Notes: generated by a model from the letters alone, not told the origin. A stretch of 11,645 nt of DNA from Bacteroidales bacterium (GCA_004555055.1 SFJN01000075.1:1-11645), one strand, 5' to 3'; shown: positions 1 through 7,483, numbered from the stretch's first letter. Translations and numbers: made by a program.

Positions 1-185
1 ATGTTCTATAAATTAGCTTGAGACAGTTTTCGAGCTATCGCGCAGTAGATTTCTGTCCTGCGAACACGCGCATAGCGGGCTATGTAAGTGTTTAAAGGAA
101 AGAAAGATACAAGTGAGAGCTTAAAAAGTGGCCAAGCATAAGAACACTCCCTAATTGAATAATAAACTAATTTATAGAACACCCC
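1..185 (-). mobile_element. MITE-like element with 19-bp terminal inverted repeats, copy 1 (left end cut by window)
   Basis: The right end at 167-185 reads, on the minus strand, GGGGTGTTCTATAAATTAG. The left end at 1-16 (ATGTTCTATAAATTAG) is the same sequence in inverted orientation, with one mismatch over 16 bases, so only about three bases lie outside the window. The reverse complement matches the second copy at 5419-5621 at both ends and in blocks such as TGTTCTTATGCTTGG and CTCAAGCTAATTTATAGAA. Relative to copy 2 it lacks a 73-bp palindromic insert. It carries instead about 60 bp of its own, with a hairpin AACAC(65-69)-CATAG(73-77)-loop-CTATG(82-86)-GTGTT(90-94). No transposase is encoded, so it would be non-autonomous. 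The sequence just outside its right end is TATA. Homology and the terminal repeats are seen directly; mobility is inference. Confidence 0.72.
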
Positions 186-201
186 TATAATAAATAACGG
201 C

Positions 202-247
202 GGCATCCGTGATCCATGGCTTGAAAACAGCCCCGGACGGGGATGCC
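202..247 (+). promoter_or_regulatory. Structured leader of nifJ with two overlapping pairings
   Basis: GGCATCC (202-208) can pair with GGATGCC (241-247) as an outer stem. CCCC (231-234) can pair with GGGG (239-242) as a small inner hairpin. Both use G241 and G242, so they cannot form completely at the same time. The structure ends 29 bases before the nifJ start codon and is followed by an AT-rich stretch (251-276), the usual start context in Bacteroidota, which seldom use Shine-Dalgarno pairing. No T-tract follows, so it is not a plain terminator. A role in translation or mRNA stability is inference only. Confidence 0.3.
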
Positions 248-276
248 TCCTTAAATAATTTTCTTAATAACAAGTT

Positions 277-3200
277 ATGGCTAAGAAATTTATTACCTGC
301 GATGGTAACCAGGCCGCTGCGCATATCGCCTATATGTTCAGCGAGGTGGCAGCCATCTACCCCATCACTCCCTCTTCGACAATGGCAGAATACGTTGACG
401 AGTGGGCTGCTCAAGGTCGTAAGAACATGTTCGGCGAAACGGTCCTCGTACAGGAAATGCAGTCAGAAGGCGGAGCAGCCGGTGCTGTTCACGGCTCTCT
501 CCAAGCAGGTGCCCTCACCACCACCTTCACCGCCTCACAGGGCTTGCTTCTCATGATTCCCAACATGTACAAGATAGCAGGTGAATTCCTTCCCTGCGTA
601 TTCCATGTTTCTGCACGTACGCTTGCCAGCCACAGCCTCTGCATCTTCGGCGACCATCAGGACGTCATGTCTACCCGCCAGACCGGTTTCGCCATGCTGG
701 CCGAAGGTAGCGTTCAGGAGGTTATGGACCTCGCAGGTGTGGCACACCTCGCAGCCATCAAGAGCCGTGTGCCTTTCGTTAACTTCTTCGACGGATTCCG
801 TACTTCTCACGAAATCCAGAAGATTGAGATGCTCGAGACCGAGCAGCTCTCTCCGCTGGTTGACCAGGAAGCACTTGCTGCATTCCGTCAGCGTGCCCTC
901 ACCCCCGAACGTCCCGTTGCACGCGGTATGGCAGAGAACCCCGACACATTCTTCGCACATCGCGAAAGCTGCAACCCCTACTACGAGAGCGTTCCCGAGG
1001 TTGTGGAAGAATATATGCATAAGATTAGCGAAATCACCGGCCGCCGTTACGAGCTCTTCAGCTACTATGGTGCCGAGGATGCCGACCGCGTCATTGTGCT
1101 CATGGGTAGCGCTTCCGAAGCCGCTCGCGAGGCCATCGACCATCTTACCGCACAGGGCGAAAAGGTCGGACTCGTCAGCGTTCACCTCTACCGTCCCTTC
1201 AGCACCAAGCACCTCCTTGCCGCTGTCCCCAAGACCTGCAAGCGCATTGCTGTGCTCGACCGTACCAAGGAACCCGGTGCAAACGGAGAGCCCCTCTACC
1301 TCGATGTCAAGGAAGCCTTCTACGGACAGCCCGACGCTCCCCAGATTGTCGGCGGACGCTATGGCCTCGGCTCCAACGATACCACTCCCGCACAGATTCT
1401 CGCCGTTTACGAGAACCTTGCACTTCCCGAGCCTAAGAACCACTTCACCATCGGCATCGTCGACGATGTTACCTTCACCTCGCTCCCCAAGAAGGAAGAG
1501 ATTGCCCTCGGTGGCGAAGGCATGTTCCAGGCCAAGTTCTATGGTCTCGGTGCCGACGGTACTGTGGGTGCCAACAAGAACTCCATCAAGATTATCGGTG
1601 AGACAACCGACAAGTATTGCCAGGCTTACTTCTCCTACGACTCCAAGAAGTCGGGAGGTTTCACCTGCTCTCACCTCCGTTTCGGTGACACCCCCATCCG
1701 CTCCACCTATCTTGTAACCACACCTAACTTTGTGGCTTGCCACGTACAGGCTTACCTCCACATGTACGATGTCCTCCGTGGCATCCAGCAGGGTGGAACC
1801 TTCCTGCTCAACACCATCTGGGAAGGCGAGGAACTTGCTGCCAACCTGCCCAACAATGTGAAGCGTGTGCTTGCCGAGAAGCAGGTGAAGTGCTACTACA
1901 TCAATGCCACCAAGATTGCCCAGGAAATCGGACTCGGAAACCGCACCAACACCATTCTGCAGAGCGCATTCTTCCGCATCACCGGTGTGATTCCTGTAGA
2001 ACAGGCCGTTGAGGAGATGAAGCACTTTATCGTGAAGTCCTACGGCAAGAAGGGACAGGATGTGGTCGACAAGAACTATGCTGCCGTCGACCGCGGCGGT
2101 GAATATCAGGAACTCGTTGTAGATCCTGCATGGGCACAGCTCCCCGCTGATGTGGCAGAGGCCAAGGACGAGCCCGAATTCATCACCAATGTCATGCGTC
2201 CCATCACCGCCCAGAACGGTGACCTCCTCCCCGTGAGCGCATTCAAGGGTATTGAAGACGGTACCTGGCCCCAGGGAACTGCGGCTTACGAAAAGCGCGG
2301 TGTTTCGGCATTCGTTCCTGTTTGGGAAGCTGAAAAGTGTATCCAGTGCAACAAGTGTGCTTTCGTTTGTCCTCACGCTTGCATCCGTCCTGTAGTCATG
2401 ACCGACGAGGAAGCTGCCGGAATCAACGGTGCTACCATCGAAATGAAGGCCCCCGCAGCCATGAAGGGCATGAAGTTCCGCGTACAGGTAGGCGTACTCG
2501 ACTGTCTCGGTTGCGGTAACTGCGTCGACGTTTGTCCCGGCAATCCCAAGCTCGGTGGTCCCGCCCTCAAGATGGTACCCCTCGAGACCCAGCGTGCCGA
2601 AGCCGCAAACTGGGAACACGCTGTCAAGCATGTCACCAGCAAGCAGCATCTTGTGGACATCAAGCAGAATCCCAAGAACAGCCAGTTCGCACAGCCTCTC
2701 TTCGAGTTCAGCGGTGCTTGCTCCGGTTGTGGCGAGACTCCATACGTCAAGCTCGTTTCCCAGCTCTTCGGTGACCGTCAGATGGTGGCCAATGCTACAG
2801 GATGCTCTTCCATCTATTCCGGATCCATTCCTTCCACTCCCTATACCGTCAATGCCAAGGGTCAGGGTCCTGCATGGGCCAACTCTCTCTTCGAGGACTT
2901 CTGCGAGTTCGGTCTTGGTATGGTACTTGCCAACAAGAAGATGCGTGCACGCCTCTCGGCACTGCTCGAGCAGGTGGTAGCTTGCGAAGAAGCTCCTGCA
3001 GAGTACAAGGCTGCTGCACAGGCTTGGCTCGAAGGCAAGGACGATGCTGAGGCTTCGCGCGCTGCTGCCGAGGCGCTCAAGCCCTTCATTGCTGAGGGCA
3101 AGGCCAAGGGTTGCGAAACCTGCACTGCACTCGACGAACTCAGCCACTACCTTGTAAAGCGCAGCCAGTGGATTATCGGTGGTGACGGTGCCTCCTACGA

Positions 3201-3816
3201 CATCGGTTACGGCGGTCTCGACCACGTCATCGCCAGCGGTGAGGATGTCAACATCCTTGTGCTCGACACCGAGGTTTACTCCAACACTGGAGGTCAGAGC
3301 TCGAAGGCCACTCCTCTCGGCGCCATTGCCAAGTTCGCTGCTGCCGGAAAGCGTGTCCGCAAGAAGGACCTCGGCATGATTGCCACCAGTTATGGCTACG
3401 TCTACGTGGCTCAGGTGGCTATGGGTGCCGACCAGGCTCAGTGCCTCAAGGCCATCCGCGAGGCCGAGGCTTATCCCGGACCTTCGCTCATCATTGCCTA
3501 TGCTCCTTGCATCAACCATGGTCTGAAGAAGGGTATGGGCAAGGCACAGGCCGAGGAAGCTGCCGCTGTAGAGTGCGGTTACTGGCATCTCTGGCGCTAC
3601 AATCCCGCCCTCGAGGACGAAGGCAAGAACCCCTTCACGCTCGACTCCAAGGAGCCCCAGTGGGACAAGTTCCAGGATTACCTCAACGGTGAGGTCCGCT
3701 TCCTTGCTGTCAAGAAGCAGTTCCCCAACGAAGCTCAGGAACTCTTCGACGCTTGTCAGGCAATGGCCAAGAAGCGTTACGACAGCTATGTACGTGCAAG
3801 CAAGATGGAATGGTAA
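277..3816 (+). CDS. nifJ: Pyruvate:ferredoxin (flavodoxin) oxidoreductase, single-chain
   Basis: This cytoplasmic enzyme oxidises pyruvate with CoA to acetyl-CoA and CO2 and passes two electrons to ferredoxin or flavodoxin, the main pyruvate-oxidising step in anaerobes. The 1179 residues show the full single-chain layout. The N-terminal YPITPSS motif contains T31, with E64 and R114 at the positions known for pyruvate and TPP contacts in the Desulfovibrio enzyme. Two ferredoxin-type 4Fe-4S motifs follow (C688/691/694/698 and C743/746/749/753). The proximal cluster cysteines are C815, C818, C843 and C1078. The TPP-binding GDG region leads to DTEVYSNTGGQ with N1003. It ends soon after the last conserved domain and lacks the roughly 60-residue C-terminal extension of the Desulfovibrio protein. 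ATG at 277 gives MAKKFITCDGNQAA, the expected family start. It stands alone with its own terminator. Leu TTA/CTA and Ser TCA codons are absent over residues 87-1104, consistent with high expression. Confidence 0.98.
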   Translation: MAKKFITCDGNQAAAHIAYMFSEVAAIYPITPSSTMAEYVDEWAAQGRKNMFGETVLVQEMQSEGGAAGAVHGSLQAGALTTTFTASQGLLLMIPNMYKIAGEFLPCVFHVSARTLASHSLCIFGDHQDVMSTRQTGFAMLAEGSVQEVMDLAGVAHLAAIKSRVPFVNFFDGFRTSHEIQKIEMLETEQLSPLVDQEALAAFRQRALTPERPVARGMAENPDTFFAHRESCNPYYESVPEVVEEYMHKISEITGRRYELFSYYGAEDADRVIVLMGSASEAAREAIDHLTAQGEKVGLVSVHLYRPFSTKHLLAAVPKTCKRIAVLDRTKEPGANGEPLYLDVKEAFYGQPDAPQIVGGRYGLGSNDTTPAQILAVYENLALPEPKNHFTIGIVDDVTFTSLPKKEEIALGGEGMFQAKFYGLGADGTVGANKNSIKIIGETTDKYCQAYFSYDSKKSGGFTCSHLRFGDTPIRSTYLVTTPNFVACHVQAYLHMYDVLRGIQQGGTFLLNTIWEGEELAANLPNNVKRVLAEKQVKCYYINATKIAQEIGLGNRTNTILQSAFFRITGVIPVEQAVEEMKHFIVKSYGKKGQDVVDKNYAAVDRGGEYQELVVDPAWAQLPADVAEAKDEPEFITNVMRPITAQNGDLLPVSAFKGIEDGTWPQGTAAYEKRGVSAFVPVWEAEKCIQCNKCAFVCPHACIRPVVMTDEEAAGINGATIEMKAPAAMKGMKFRVQVGVLDCLGCGNCVDVCPGNPKLGGPALKMVPLETQRAEAANWEHAVKHVTSKQHLVDIKQNPKNSQFAQPLFEFSGACSGCGETPYVKLVSQLFGDRQMVANATGCSSIYSGSIPSTPYTVNAKGQGPAWANSLFEDFCEFGLGMVLANKKMRARLSALLEQVVACEEAPAEYKAAAQAWLEGKDDAEASRAAAEALKPFIAEGKAKGCETCTALDELSHYLVKRSQWIIGGDGASYDIGYGGLDHVIASGEDVNILVLDTEVYSNTGGQSSKATPLGAIAKFAAAGKRVRKKDLGMIATSYGYVYVAQVAMGADQAQCLKAIREAEAYPGPSLIIAYAPCINHGLKKGMGKAQAEEAAAVECGYWHLWRYNPALEDEGKNPFTLDSKEPQWDKFQDYLNGEVRFLAVKKQFPNEAQELFDACQAMAKKRYDSYVRASKMEW

Positions 3817-3891
3817 TGCAAATGCCGTCCGCTACGTCGGAGAGTGCCTGACTTTGATTGGTGCTCTTCCGATGATAATATAACAGTTCAT

Positions 3892-3938
3892 CCCTCCCCA
3901 TCGTAGAGAGATCTGACGATGGGGAGGGGTTTTCTTTT
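3892..3938 (+). terminator. Intrinsic terminator of nifJ
   Basis: CCCTCCCCATCGT (3892-3904) pairs perfectly over 13 bp with ACGATGGGGAGGG (3916-3928) across an 11-base loop, and a T-rich run TTTTCTTTT follows (3930-3938). It lies about 75 bp after the nifJ stop codon. It should end the nifJ transcript and separates it from the next gene. Confidence 0.93.
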
Positions 3939-3978
3939 ATTATTCTCTTATATTTCATCCTTCGTTTTCTCGCCATGG

Positions 3979-4046
3979 CAATGATTGTGCAAGGTGAGAG
4001 CAGAGCAAAACTTGTTTTGACTATGCCGAGCCGCAGCCAATCATGG
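3979..4046. repeat. Palindromic intergenic repeat, tandem copy A
   Basis: This 68-bp unit starts CAATGATTG and ends CAATCATGG, a nearly perfect terminal inversion. Its centre is a palindrome, CAAAAC-TT-GTTTTG (4006-4019). Copy B starts 74 bp further on and shares the first 23 bases exactly. A related core occurs inside the MITE-like element at 5494-5529. It resembles REP-type intergenic repeats in size and symmetry. Its function is unknown. Confidence 0.8.
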
Positions 4047-4052
4047 ATTAGT

Positions 4053-4122
4053 CAATGATTGTGCAAGGTGAGAGCCGAGGGAAAACTTGTTTTCGACTAT
4101 GCTGAGCTGCAACCAATCATGG
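4053..4122. repeat. Palindromic intergenic repeat, tandem copy B
   Basis: This 70-bp second copy starts CAATGATTG and ends CAATCATGG. Its central palindrome is GAAAAC-TT-GTTTTC (4081-4094). Compared with copy A the outer pair of the palindrome is G-C instead of C-G, so both arms changed together. The copy ends 9 bases before the start codon of the next gene and therefore forms part of that gene's leader. A further small palindrome, TGGGC-AA-GCCCA (4120-4131), follows at once. Confidence 0.8.
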
Positions 4123-4131
4123 GCAAGCCCA

Positions 4132-5151
4132 ATGAATCGCACTTCTTCGTTTTTCTTTCTTTGCTGTGCATTTTTCTTGCACCTGTCCTCTGTCTTTGCC
4201 CAATTTCGTGTGGTCGATGCCGAAGACGGTGAACCCATAGCATGTGCCTATATCCTTTCGCCTCGGGGAAGCGTCCTTGAAATGACCGATTCCGAGGGCC
4301 GCGCCTCCGCACATCATGGCAAAGTAAGGGTGACTATGCTCTCCTATGAGTCGCAGACCGTCGATGCCGACAGCGTCCGAAACGGTGAAGTGCGGCTTAA
4401 ACTTGTGGGATTTCCGTTGCACGAGGCCTCTGCCGCTTCCACCGATTTTCTGAAGTTTTCCACGGCATTCCGCGATGTCTTCCGCAACGACGGACGCATT
4501 GTGCTCTACCGCGAAGGTATAGTTGACTATTATTACGACTTTGCGACCCATGAGATGTCGCGAAAAGTCCGTGGAGAGCGAAGATTTGTCCATCCCGACC
4601 TTTTTAAAATAGGGAAGAACAAGCCCAATCTTTATGATGACGAATACCTCAATCTCTGCCGGACTGTTTCCATTGAACATCCGGAAAAGATAGGTGAGCG
4701 CGGCGATACCACTATATATAAGGGGCGGGTATCGGGGTTTACCGTGGACAGTGTGTCCGTCTGTATCCGCGACCCCAAGCATCATCTGTTCCGCGCCATC
4801 ATCCGCCAGCACACCTGTCCGGCTCCCGTTTCGAAACTCGTTGACAAACTCCTCCGGTATCGTAAGGAAAAAGACGTCATCGACTGGATGTATTCCGATG
4901 AGGACCAGGCATGGAGCCACTTCATCGGTGCCCGCAGTTATCGCAGATGCCAACTCGGGAAGAAGCCCATCCTTGAAGAAAGCACCAAGGACGTTGTCGT
5001 GATCGACCGTTGTGTGATGTCTGCCGCTGAAATGCGAGATGATGCAAAACGGGCAGAAAGACTGACAGATTTCGTGCTTCCTGACAACATGCCTGATGTA
5101 GGCATTGACAACCTTGAGGAGGCCCTCGAGGGATTGGAATGCAAGGAGTGA
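4132..5151 (+). CDS. Exported protein of unknown function with carboxypeptidase-regulatory-like N-terminal domain
   Basis: I do not recognise this 339-residue protein as a named family. ATG at 4132 gives MNRTSSFFFLCCAFFLHLSSVFAQ, a clear signal peptide with likely cleavage after VFA (residues 21-23). Upstream in-frame starts (TTG 4087, ATG 4099) would place a poor leader before it and lie inside the palindromic repeat, so they are less likely. Residues about 25-95 (FRVVDAEDGEPIACAYI, then SEGRASAHHGKVRVTMLSYE) look like the carboxypeptidase-regulatory-like beta-sandwich common on exported Bacteroidota proteins. The remainder has no catalytic motif I can name. It is rich in aromatic and charged residues, with several Tyr in a row near residue 131, and ends in an acidic tail. 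No lipobox is visible after the signal peptide, so it is probably periplasmic or carried outward by another route. It appears to be transcribed alone. Confidence 0.85.
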   Translation: MNRTSSFFFLCCAFFLHLSSVFAQFRVVDAEDGEPIACAYILSPRGSVLEMTDSEGRASAHHGKVRVTMLSYESQTVDADSVRNGEVRLKLVGFPLHEASAASTDFLKFSTAFRDVFRNDGRIVLYREGIVDYYYDFATHEMSRKVRGERRFVHPDLFKIGKNKPNLYDDEYLNLCRTVSIEHPEKIGERGDTTIYKGRVSGFTVDSVSVCIRDPKHHLFRAIIRQHTCPAPVSKLVDKLLRYRKEKDVIDWMYSDEDQAWSHFIGARSYRRCQLGKKPILEESTKDVVVIDRCVMSAAEMRDDAKRAERLTDFVLPDNMPDVGIDNLEEALEGLECKE

Positions 5152-5414
5152 TTGTATGTAGAGGAAGACGCTCTTTATGACCGTATTTCAATTGTGAGAT
5201 GTCTTATGGTCCGGTCCGTCCTGTCTCAATTATATCTGCAGATTGCGGCCTTTGTGACGTGCAATTTTGCAGCGAGTCAGCGGTCCCGCGTCCAGTTTAC
5301 GGAGAAAAAACTTGGAGAAATGGAGGGAGAACCCTAAATTTGCGGTGAGAGGACTGCTGGTGTTTGCTTTTGGCTTTCCGACGGTCACATGCATCCCCCT
5401 TACCCATCATACCC
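5152..5414. other. Intergenic stretch upstream of the MITE-like element
   Basis: No gene with plausible coding character is visible here. It holds a short perfect inverted repeat TGCAA-TT-TTGCA (5260-5271) and the promoter candidate at 5312-5342. No clear terminator with a T-tract was found for the preceding gene. Confidence 0.5.
5312..5342 (+). promoter_or_regulatory. Bacteroidota-type promoter candidate for the fucosidase
   Basis: TTGG (5312-5315), a 19-base spacer and TAAATTTG (5335-5342) match the Bacteroidota primary-sigma pattern: a -33 TTTG box about 19-20 bases before a -7 TAnnTTTG box. The -7 box matches in full and the -33 box has one change. Transcription would start near 5349, leaving a leader of about 290 bases that runs through the MITE-like element before the fucosidase start at 5642. 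The box match is seen directly; its use is inference. Confidence 0.5.
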
Positions 5415-5418
5415 TTAA

Positions 5419-5621
5419 GGGATGTTCTTTAAATTAGTTATTTATTCATTTAAGAAGTGTTCTTATGCTTGGCTTCGCCTTGCTTTCTCGCGACTCGGGA
5501 TAGCTCAAGCAAGCTTGGCTCTGCTCTCGCTGCTCCATCGCTTGGCCACTTTTCAAACTCTCGCTTGGACTTACTGTGCGATAGTTCGAAAATTGTCTCA
5601 AGCTAATTTATAGAATACCCC
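5419..5621 (+). mobile_element. MITE-like element, copy 2, flanked by TTAA
   Basis: The left end GGGATGTTCTTTAAATTAG (5419-5437) and the inverted right end (5603-5621, read as GGGGTATTCTATAAATTAG) agree at 16 of 19 positions. TTAA lies directly outside both ends (5415-5418 and 5622-5625), as a 4-bp target duplication would. The 203-bp element has no transposase and is homologous to 1-185 in inverted orientation. It ends 20 bp before the fucosidase start codon. TTAA targets and GG-starting ends resemble IS5-group insertions, but no parent transposase is in the window, so the family is a guess. Confidence 0.8.
5473..5545. repeat. 73-bp palindromic module inserted in copy 2 of the MITE-like element
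   Basis: This block is absent from copy 1, where CTTGG joins directly to CCACTTTT. In copy 2 CTTGG occurs at both 5468-5472 and 5541-5545, flanking the extra sequence like a short duplication. Its core at 5494-5529 aligns without gaps to the reverse complement of the tandem repeat copy A (about 28 of 36 positions). It has a central palindrome CAAGC-AA-GCTTG (5506-5517). Confidence 0.65.
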
Positions 5622-5641
5622 TTAAATCATCTTTTGAAAAC

Positions 5642-7483
5642 ATGTTCAAGAAAATTCTGTTTTCGGCATTTGCCCTTGCCGTTCTGTCAGCCAGTGCGCA
5701 GGATGCTCCTGCACCCATAGCCCCGCTTCCCAAGGACTATCAGGTTCGTTGGCAGAAGATGGAGACCTATGCCTTTGTGCATTATGGCCTCAATACTTTC
5801 TGCGACCGTGAGTGGGGGTATGGCGATACTGACCCGAAAATGTTCAATCCCACCCGTCAGGATGTGGACCAATGGGTGCGTACTTTCCGCGATGCCGGCA
5901 TGAAGGGCGTTATTGTCGTGGCCAAACATCATGACGGTTTCACCATGTGGCCGTGCAATCTGACAGAATACAACATTACAAATTCTTCCTATGACGGTCC
6001 GAAGAATGCACAGGGAAAGGTCGACCTCCTGCAGGAAGTCCGCAATGCCTGTGACAAGTACGGCCTTGAACTGGGCCTGTATCTGTCGCCTTGGGACCGC
6101 AACCATCCGGATTACGGCACTCCTGCCTATATAGACTATTATTATAAGCAGCTCGAGCAGATTCTGACGCGCTACGGCCGCCTCTTCGAAGTCTGGTTCG
6201 ACGGTGCCAATGGCGGCGACGGATACTATGGTGGTGCCCGTGAAAGCCGTACCATCGACCGCCGTAACTACTACAATTTCCCGCGCATCAACGAGATTGT
6301 ACACCATTGGCAGCCCAATGCCGTCATCTTCAGCGACGGCGGACCCGGGTGTCGTTGGGTGGGCAACGAGCGGGGTTTTGCCAGTGCCACCAACTGGGCC
6401 TTCTTGCGTGGAGCAGAAGTGTACCCTGGCTATCCCCATTATCGTGAACTGCAATACGGCCATGCCGACGGCGATACGTGGATTCCTTCGGAGTGCGATG
6501 TCAGCATCCGTCCAGGATGGTTCTATCATCCTGAAGAGGACAGCCGCGTGAAGACTCCCGAACAGCTTGCCGACCTCTACTACCGTTCCGTGGGACACAA
6601 CGGCACCTTCCTCCTCAACTTCCCCATTAACCGCGAAGGCCGTGTTCATCCCGTGGATAGTGCCAATGCCATCAACTTCCATCGCCTCATTCAGCGCGAA
6701 CTTTCCCACAACCTTCTCCGTCATGTTCCTGCCACCGTCAGCACTTGCCGCGGCGAACGTTTCAGTGGCGTTATGCTCACCGACGGGGACTGGGACAGCT
6801 ATTGGGCCACACCCGACGGCACGAACTCCGGAACGGTTGAATTCCGCTTCGCACAGCCCCAGCGTGTCAACCGCCTGATGCTCCAGGAATACATCCCCCT
6901 TGGCCAGCGTGTACAGCGGTTCAGCGTACAGGCATTGGTAGGTAACAAGTGGACCGATGTCGACTGTGGTGAAGAGACTACTACCATCGGCTACAAGCGC
7001 ATCCTGCGTTTCAAGACACTGGAGGCCAAAGCTCTCCGCATAAACTTCGAGGAAGCCCGCGGTCCCCTCTGCATCAACAACGTCGAAGCTTTCTACGGTG
7101 GTCCCGACAGCGACCGTGACGTCTGCGAAGCCAGCAAGGGAGAGTTCAAGAGCCTTTCCTTCAATATCCTCCGGAAGTCGGACAGGGAAGTCGTCATCGA
7201 CTTGGGAGAGGAGCATGTTGTGCGGGCTTTCCATTATCTCCCCGACCAAAGCGAAAACAACAAGGGCCTTGTCCACCAGTACGAACTCTGGACCTGCGAT
7301 GCCGATGGCAAGCCGCTGAAGAAGCTCCGTGAGGGCGAATTCTCGAACATCCGCAACAATCCCATCCTCCAGAGCGTGTTCTTTGCTCCCACTCCCGCGC
7401 GCTATCTGCTTTTCAAGGCCGTGAAGATGGTCCGCGAAGGCGAAAGCGTGGAGTTCGCACGTCTTGGAGTTGAAGATATCTGA
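5642..7483 (+). CDS. Exported alpha-L-fucosidase, glycoside hydrolase family 29
   Basis: The enzyme should hydrolyse terminal alpha-L-fucose from glycans by a retaining mechanism, outside the cytoplasm. The 613-residue protein has a signal peptide (MFKKILFSAFALAVLSASAQ). The catalytic domain spans about residues 30-350, with the HHDGF motif (H96, H97, D98) and VWFDGANGG, where D187 is the expected nucleophile. E284 in WIPSECDVSIRPGWF is the likely acid/base for the subfamily that acts on alpha-1,3/1,4 linkages. That subfamily assignment comes from motif recognition, not an alignment. Residues about 370-485 look like an F5/8 type C (discoidin) domain, and about 490-612 like a second galactose-binding-like module. 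Start ATG 5642 is preceded by an AT-rich stretch and gives a normal signal peptide. No SusC/SusD or other glycosidase gene is adjacent. The MITE-like element lies immediately upstream. Confidence 0.95.
   Translation: MFKKILFSAFALAVLSASAQDAPAPIAPLPKDYQVRWQKMETYAFVHYGLNTFCDREWGYGDTDPKMFNPTRQDVDQWVRTFRDAGMKGVIVVAKHHDGFTMWPCNLTEYNITNSSYDGPKNAQGKVDLLQEVRNACDKYGLELGLYLSPWDRNHPDYGTPAYIDYYYKQLEQILTRYGRLFEVWFDGANGGDGYYGGARESRTIDRRNYYNFPRINEIVHHWQPNAVIFSDGGPGCRWVGNERGFASATNWAFLRGAEVYPGYPHYRELQYGHADGDTWIPSECDVSIRPGWFYHPEEDSRVKTPEQLADLYYRSVGHNGTFLLNFPINREGRVHPVDSANAINFHRLIQRELSHNLLRHVPATVSTCRGERFSGVMLTDGDWDSYWATPDGTNSGTVEFRFAQPQRVNRLMLQEYIPLGQRVQRFSVQALVGNKWTDVDCGEETTTIGYKRILRFKTLEAKALRINFEEARGPLCINNVEAFYGGPDSDRDVCEASKGEFKSLSFNILRKSDREVVIDLGEEHVVRAFHYLPDQSENNKGLVHQYELWTCDADGKPLKKLREGEFSNIRNNPILQSVFFAPTPARYLLFKAVKMVREGESVEFARLGVEDI

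Noticed and set aside
186..191. TATAAT right after element copy 1 as a -10 box for nifJ
   Set aside because: Bacteroidota primary promoters use TAnnTTTG rather than TATAAT, and no suitable -33 TTTG box is placed upstream.
535..3588. A 1017-residue open frame antisense to nifJ
   Set aside because: Its codons are the exact complements of nifJ codons. It stays open only because nifJ avoids TTA, CTA and TCA, as strongly expressed genes here do. The protein it would give has no recognisable motifs.
3979..4122. CRISPR array
   Set aside because: There are only two units, nearly adjacent, with internal palindromes and a gap of about 6 bases between them. There are no spacers and no cas genes.
4087..4131. 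Earlier TTG/ATG starts for the exported unknown protein
   Set aside because: They lie inside repeat copy B and would put a polar segment before an otherwise standard signal peptide.
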